From assembly GCA_036736205.1 (NCBI GenBank), contig DAINMX010000259.1, forward strand, positions 1 to 9,236: DNA of 9,236 nt. Direction: 5' to 3'. Shown here one piece after another: positions 5,222-9,236 of this stretch. Numbering within the stretch: the stretch's first letter is position 1; every line of letters starts with the position of its first letter. The stretch is from XYA12-FULL-58-9 sp001798605 (GTDB lineage: Bacteria; Myxococcota; XYA12-FULL-58-9). Below the pieces are notes generated by a model. That model did not search any database. It was not told where the DNA came from and saw nothing but the letters and a program-made list of their open reading frames with translations. The position numbers and the translations under genes are program-made.

Positions 5222-6151
5222 TCAGGCAAGCTCGTGGGTCAGATACTGGACCAAAGTTGCCGAGTCATACTTCTGCGGTTGTTCGTTCTGGAATTTCTGC
5301 ACTTCAGCGAGGAAATCGGCGGCGGTGGGGAAGCGTTTCTTCTGTTTTCTGTGCAGTGCGCGGCAGAGGATCTTGTCCAACTGTTTGGGAATCGCTTTGT
5401 TGATTTTGCGTACAGAGGGGACCTTTGCCTTTTTGATGCGGAGCATAACGTCGAGCTCATGTTCGCCGACGAACGCGCGCTCACCCGTGAGCATCTCCCA
5501 GAAGATGATGCCGACCGCCCAAAGATCGATGGATTGGGACGGTGCCTCCCCCGCGATCTGTTCTGGGGAGAGGTAACCGAGCTTACCTTTGACCGAGCCG
5601 GCCATCGTCCAGCTCTCCACCGCCACCAACTTGGCAACGCCGAAATCGCCGAGCTTCACCTCTCCGGAACTTGAGACGAAGATGTTGGCTGGGGTGACGT
5701 CGCGATGGACGATACCAAGATCTTTGCCTGTTGGCGTCTTGGCTTGATGAACATACGCGAGGCCGGTGAGCATTTCTGCCGCCACATAGCTGGCCACAAC
5801 GGGGTCAAACGTCTTACTCTTGGTGCGGAAGCGATCGATGACCTGATCGAGATCTTTGCCGTGCACGTACTCCATTGCCATGTAGTAGCGATTGTTGACC
5901 TCGCCAGAGTCGTAGACGCGGATGACATTGGGGTGACTCAGCATGAGGGTCACGTCTGCTTCAGTGAGGAACAAGTCTACCGCGTCGGGATTTCGTTCGA
6001 GCTCCTGGTGTAACCTCTTGACCACGACTGGCGGTGATCCCGGTGGTGCACCGTTCACGGTGGCGAGCCAAACCTCGGCCATTCCACCTTGGCCAATCTT
6101 GCGCATCAGTTGGTAGTTACCAAAATTCTCGATTGTTTGAGTTTGAGTCAC
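5222..6151 (-). CDS. Soluble Hanks-type Ser/Thr protein kinase
   Basis: 309 residues, essentially a bare kinase domain: no transmembrane helix, PASTA repeats or forkhead-associated domain. Visible are the glycine loop GQGGMAEV (20-27), ATP-anchoring K45 (VVVKRL), helix-C E64, gatekeeper region MAMEYVHGKDL, catalytic loop HRDVTPANIF (149-158) with base D151 and N156, metal-binding DFG (169-171), and activation segment ending GYLSPEQ (192-198). The usual HRDxK lysine is T153, a replacement common in myxobacterial-type kinases with HRDVSP/HRDVTP loops. All other catalytic residues are present, so it is probably active. The start is GTG at 6151, with AGGGA (plus-strand 6158-6162) six nt upstream. 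It lies 65 nt downstream of polA on the same strand with no terminator seen between, so co-transcription is likely. Its substrates are unknown. Confidence 0.93.
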   Translation of the reverse strand: MTQTQTIENFGNYQLMRKIGQGGMAEVWLATVNGAPPGSPPVVVKRLHQELERNPDAVDLFLTEADVTLMLSHPNVIRVYDSGEVNNRYYMAMEYVHGKDLDQVIDRFRTKSKTFDPVVASYVAAEMLTGLAYVHQAKTPTGKDLGIVHRDVTPANIFVSSSGEVKLGDFGVAKLVAVESWTMAGSVKGKLGYLSPEQIAGEAPSQSIDLWAVGIIFWEMLTGERAFVGEHELDVMLRIKKAKVPSVRKINKAIPKQLDKILCRALHRKQKKRFPTAADFLAEVQKFQNEQPQKYDSATLVQYLTHELA

Positions 6152-6216
6152 GGATTATCCCTGGAGGGCTTTGGCTTGATTGTCGATTTGTCGGGCCGTG
6201 TTGGCATTGTCGACCT

Positions 6217-9107
6217 CTAGTGTGCGGTTGCCCAGTTGCTGCCGCACCCGACATCTACAAGGAGTGGGACGGCGAGAGCCATCACCCCGCCCATCTCGTC
6301 TTTGACGAGAGCAACAACCTCGTCTCGCTCGTGATCCGGCACTTCCAGCACCAGCTCATCATGCACTTGTAACAGAAGACGGGCCGCGAGGCGACGTTTG
6401 TCGAGAGCGGCGCTCACGCGCAGCATGGCCATTTTGATCAGATCAGCAGCGCTGCCTTGTATTGGCGTGTTCATCGCCACTCGTTCGGCGGCCTGACGAA
6501 CTGTGCGGTTCTTGCTTCTTAGGTCGGGAAGGAATCGTCGCCGGCCGCTCACTGTGGTGACGTAACCGCGGGCACGACCCTCCTCGATGGTTTGGTCGAG
6601 GAACTCTCGGATCGAAGGGTACCGACCGAAATAGCGAGCAATGTAGCTCCCCGCTTCACTACGACTGATGCCGAGCTGGCGACCCAACCCGAACTCTGAA
6701 AGCCCGTAGAGAATCCCAAAGTTGATGGCCTTGGCTTGGCGCCGCTGGTCCGGAGTGGGGAGGTCGCCATCGGTGAGGACCTCGCGAGCGGTGCGCTCGT
6801 GAATGTCCTGTCCTTGCTTGAAGGCCGCGACGAAAGCCTCGTCGCGCGAAAGGTGCGCCATGATTCGCAGCTCAATCTGGGAGTAGTCAGCGGCCACCAG
6901 CTGGCAGCCCTTTTTGGCGATGAACGCCTCGCGGATTCGGCGTCCGTCTTCTCCACGGATTGGGATGTTTTGTAGGTTAGGGTCCGAGCTCGACAGGCGG
7001 CCAGTGGCGGTTCCGGTTTGATTGAAGCTTGTGTGCACCCGACCGGTGTGGGGATTGACCATTTTCGGGAGCGAGTCGAGATAGGTCGACTTGAGCTTCG
7101 CGAGCAAGCGGTGCTCTAGCACGACCCCAGGAAGCTCGTGATCCTGAGCCAGGATCTCGAGAACCTCCTGGTCGGTGGAATAACCCGTAGGGGTGCGCTT
7201 CACCACCGGATATTTGAGTTTCTCAAAAAACAGGCGCGCCAACTGTTTGGGGGAGGCCAGGTTGATGGGCTCCCCAATCATGTCGCGTGCTCGCTTCTCG
7301 ATGGCCGAGAGCCGCTCGGTGAACTCGCGCGACAGCCGTCGTAGATGGTCCACGTCAACCAGAATGCCCGCGCTCTCCATTTTGGCGAGAACCGGAACCA
7401 AGGGCAGCTCGAGCTCGCGATAGAGGGAGTCGAGCTCAGCGTCTTTGACCTGGGTTCGAAGATGCTCGCACAATCTCAAGGCAACGTCGGCATCCTCGCC
7501 CGCGTAGGCGGTGGCGTCGTCGACCGTGACCTCATCGAAGGAGATCTTGTTCTTGCCAGTGCCGGTGACGTCGGAGTAGCGGATGGTTTGATGGCCGAGG
7601 AACTCGCGGGCGAGGGTATCCAAAGAGAAGGAGGCCCGCGATGGATCGAGGACGTGCGCTGCCACCATGGCGTCGTCNNNNNNNNNNNNNNNNNNNNNNN
7701 NNNNNNNNNNNNNNNNNNNNNNNNNNNNNNNNNNNNNNNNNNNNNNNNNNNNNNNNNNNNNNNNNNNNNNNNNNNNNAAGAGAAGGAGGCCCGCGATGGA
7801 TCGAGGACGTGCGCTGCCACCATGGCGTCGTCGCAGATGCTGCGCAGGGTGACGCCGGCGCGACTGAGGACGATGTAGTCATACTTGAGGTTCTGCCCAA
7901 ATTTGCAGATGGCTGCGTCTTCCAGCAAGGGTCGCAGCCGACGAAGCACTTCCTCCAGTGGCAATTGCGCCGGCATGCCGAGATAGCGGTGTGCCACCGG
8001 GACATACACCGCTGGGCGACCTGCCACGCACATGGACATGCCGACGATCTCAGCGCGGGTTGCGTCGATGCTGGTGGTCTCGAGGTCGAAGCTCACACCT
8101 TTGGCATGTCGAGCGGCATCGATCTCGACCTCGAGATCGAAGAAATTCAAAATGGTGCGGTAGGTTGAGCGATCAATCGTGAGAGGTTGAGCAACTGGCT
8201 TGATGGCGTCAACTGCGGGCTGCATGGTCAGTGGCGGCGGCTTACCATGAAGGGCAAATTCCCGGAGCAGGGAGAAGGCCTCCACTTTTCGTAGAAAGTC
8301 GCCGAGCTTTGCTGGGTCTGCTTCACGGTGTGTGAGCTCCTTCAAGTCCAAGTCGACCGCGACGTGGGTGTCAAGAACCGTGAGCCGTTTGGAGAGACGA
8401 GCGTTATCGGCGTGCTCCATGACCGAACGTTCGTAGGCCTTGGGTTTGGCGATCGTCTGAACGCCAGCGATGACCGCCTCGACGTCGCCATAGGCGGAGA
8501 TCAGTTTTGCGGCGCTTTTGAGGCCAACCTTGGGGACGCCGGGGATATTGTCGCTGGAGTCGCCGGCAAGCGCCTGGGCGTCGGCAACGAGCCCAGGTGG
8601 CACGCCGAATTTCTCCATCACCTGGTCCGCGCCGATCCGCCGATCGTGCATGGGGTCGTACAGACTCACCATGGGGGTCACCAGCTGCATCAAGTCTTTG
8701 TCGCCCGTGACGATGACGACTTCGTGTCCTGCCTCCTCACCCTTGCGTGCCAGTGTGGCAATGACATCGTCGGCCTCATAGCCCTCCTTGATGAGGACGG
8801 GTACGTCCATGGCGGCCACGAGCTCGCGGATGAGGCCAAACTGCGGCACCAAGTCTTCGGGGGGCGCTTCGCGGTTGGCTTTGTATTCGCTGTAAATTTC
8901 GTGTCGGAAGGTCTTCTCCGGCCCGTCGAAGGCAATGCCAAGGTATTGTGGATCCTCCTCGCGCATGAGCTTGCCGATCATCCTGGCAAAACCCGTGACG
9001 GCATTTGTTGGCACGCCCTTGCTGGTGGTCAGTGGTCGGACTGCGTAGAAAGCGCGGAAGATGTAGCCGCTGCCGTCCACAAGATAAATCACGCTCTTGT
9101 CCGTCAT
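6217..9107 (-). CDS. polA: DNA polymerase I, interrupted only by an assembly gap
   Basis: Fills gaps and removes RNA primers in lagging-strand synthesis and excision repair. After removing the 100 Ns and one copy of the flanking 55-bp duplicate, the frame is continuous: 2736 nt, 911 residues (E. coli 928). The 5'-nuclease (1-300) has D11, FDGPEKTF (60-67), GYEADDV (109-115), TGDKDL (134-139) and GDSSDNIPGVPKVG (182-195). The 3'-5' exonuclease has FDLET (D341, E343), NLKYD (D410) and YAGEDAD (483-489), all intact, so proofreading is expected. The polymerase has motif A DYSQIELR (689-696), motif B RRQAKAINFGILYG (737-750) and motif C QVHDE (862-866). The C-terminus is the typical GSNWATAH. The ATG at 9107 is preceded by two overlapping mini-ORFs in 23-bp repeats, so translation is probably coupled. 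The kinase gene follows 65 nt downstream. Confidence 0.96.
7623..7677. repeat. 55-bp contig-end duplicate, left copy (assembly artefact)
   Basis: This 55-bp stretch inside polA is identical to 7778-7832 and runs flush to the first N. It encodes part of the proofreading domain around residues 425-443. The two copies are the ends of two overlapping contigs, not a biological repeat. Confidence 0.93.
7678..7777. other. 100-N scaffold gap inside polA
   Basis: Exactly 100 Ns, the conventional placeholder length. Both edges carry the same 55 bp, so the real gap size is minus 55 bp and no bases are missing. Read literally, the 155 extra nt (100 N plus one duplicate) shift the polA frame by two; collapsing them restores it. 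Confidence 0.95.
7778..7832. repeat. 55-bp contig-end duplicate, right copy (assembly artefact)
   Basis: Identical to 7623-7677 and starting immediately after the last N. An overlap of exactly 55 bp fits neighbouring contigs from a de Bruijn graph assembled at k = 55, a common short-read setting; the assembler is inferred. Confidence 0.93.
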
Positions 9108-9130
9108 GGTGCGCCACTGTTGTCAGTCAT
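9104..9130 (-). CDS. Mini-ORF 2 upstream of polA (peptide MTDNSGAP)
   Basis: Eight sense codons and a TGA. The stop overlaps the polA ATG in an ATGA quartet (9107-9104). Its own ATG overlaps the stop of mini-ORF 1 in the same way. The peptide starts with the same MTD as polA and ends in proline directly before UGA. The preceding AGTGG is only a weak ribosome site, so reinitiation from mini-ORF 1 is the likely source of ribosomes. Translation is inferred from layout only. Confidence 0.45.
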   Translation of the reverse strand: MTDNSGAP

Positions 9131-9153
9131 GGTGGTCCACTGTTGTCAGTCAT
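9127..9153 (-). CDS. Mini-ORF 1 upstream of polA (peptide MTDNSGPP)
   Basis: Eight sense codons and a TGA overlapping the next ATG (ATGA, 9130-9127). AGGGTGG lies six nt before its ATG, which makes it the best-supported ribosome entry point of the three. The peptide ends in Pro-Pro-stop; Pro-Pro and C-terminal proline are known to slow elongation and termination. It may be a translational control leader for polA. A neutral start-site duplication is the alternative. Confidence 0.45.
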   Translation of the reverse strand: MTDNSGPP

Positions 9154-9172
9154 GTTGTGCCACCCTAGCACT

Positions 9173-9207
9173 GGGTCGTGGACCCGATCCATTGCTGCAA
9201 TTGGATC
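9173..9207 (-). promoter_or_regulatory. Two back-to-back hairpins in the polA leader
   Basis: On the minus strand, GATCCA-(A)-TTG pairs with CAA-TGGATC around a CAG loop (9207-9186; 9 bp with one bulged A). This is followed without a gap by GGGTC-CAC-GACCC (9185-9173; 5 bp, 3-nt loop). They lie about 20 nt upstream of the first mini-ORF. No U-run follows, so they are not a standard terminator. They could be leader RNA structure or a regulator site. No promoter was identified in the remaining 29 nt to the window edge. Confidence 0.4.
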
Positions 9208-9236
9208 GCTGACAGGTGTATCTTGCGTCGTCGAAT

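Larger units (their letters stand above)
9100..9168 (-). repeat. Three tandem 23-bp units spanning the polA start codon
   Basis: Units at 9100-9122, 9123-9145 and 9146-9168. Read on the minus strand, each contains GTGG, then CACC or CAAC, then ATGAC(T/G)GA. Units 1 and 2 differ at 3 of 23 positions. Unit 3 is more diverged at the polA-distal end (plus-strand 9164-9167), where it carries AGGGTGG, the best Shine-Dalgarno-like stretch of the three. The conserved core includes the start codon and the first codons of polA. The 23-bp period puts each ATG in a different frame. Confidence 0.85.

Noticed and set aside
4973..5674. Plus-strand reading frame across the kinase 3' end
   Set aside because: Antisense to well-conserved kinase motifs and overlapping the ykgJ gene in another frame; no domain seen.
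7476..7832. Frameshifted or truncated polA (pseudogene) at the N gap
   Set aside because: The apparent shift is produced by 155 artefactual nt; collapsing the duplicate restores the frame.
7623..7832. 55-bp direct repeats as attachment sites or target-site duplication of a mobile element
   Set aside because: Nothing but Ns lies between them, they are flush with the gap and their length equals a standard assembler k-mer.
8328..9212. Long plus-strand reading frame (about 294 codons)
   Set aside because: It lies antisense to the 5'-nuclease domain of polA, whose minus-strand motifs are unmistakable; its translation shows no recognisable family and it is a codon-bias shadow.

Overview
This window is a piece of a bacterial chromosome of moderately high GC, almost certainly from a draft or metagenome assembly because it carries a 100-N scaffold gap. 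The gene content suggests a myxobacterium-like or other former-Deltaproteobacteria lineage: a stand-alone Hanks-type kinase with an HRDVTPxN catalytic loop, a YfhL/Allochromatium-type 2[4Fe-4S] ferredoxin, an NlpC/P60-like lipoprotein and a soluble Smr protein. This assignment is an inference from gene style, not from a marker gene.

Region by region. (1) 147-1093, plus strand: a three-gene toxin-antitoxin operon, made of an XRE-family regulator, an AF2212-like/RelB-like antitoxin and a ParE/RelE-family toxin. The genes overlap or nearly touch, and the first appears to be translated from a leaderless mRNA. (2) 1318-2655, plus: a membrane-anchored diguanylate cyclase with an intact GGEEF active site and RxxD inhibitory site. 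(3) 2725-3107, plus: a ferredoxin with its own promoter and a perfect inverted repeat at the predicted transcription start. (4) 3112-3750, minus: a lipoprotein with an NlpC/P60-like fold whose catalytic Cys and His are both replaced. It ends 4 nt from the ferredoxin stop. (5) 3751-3862: a divergent control region with a near-perfect 22-bp palindrome and a good sigma-70-like promoter. (6) 3863-5217, plus: a two-gene operon (ATGA overlap) of an Smr-domain protein and a YkgJ-type cysteine-cluster protein. (7) 9153-5222, minus: a probable operon of DNA polymerase I (polA) followed by a Ser/Thr protein kinase. The kinase again ends 4 nt from the oppositely oriented gene.

The polA gene looks broken as printed but is not. 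The 100 Ns are flanked on both sides by the same 55 bp, so two contigs overlap by exactly 55 bp. Removing the Ns and one copy (155 nt) restores a single reading frame of 911 codons with all 5'-nuclease, proofreading and polymerase motifs.

The most unusual signal is at the polA start. A 23-bp unit carrying the start region is present about three times. It creates two consecutive eight-codon mini-ORFs (MTDNSGPP and MTDNSGAP), each ending in an ATGA overlap with the next start codon, the last being polA itself. Both end in proline before a UGA stop, a context known to slow termination. Upstream lie two back-to-back hairpins. Together these look like a cis-acting translational control leader for polA, which I would test first.
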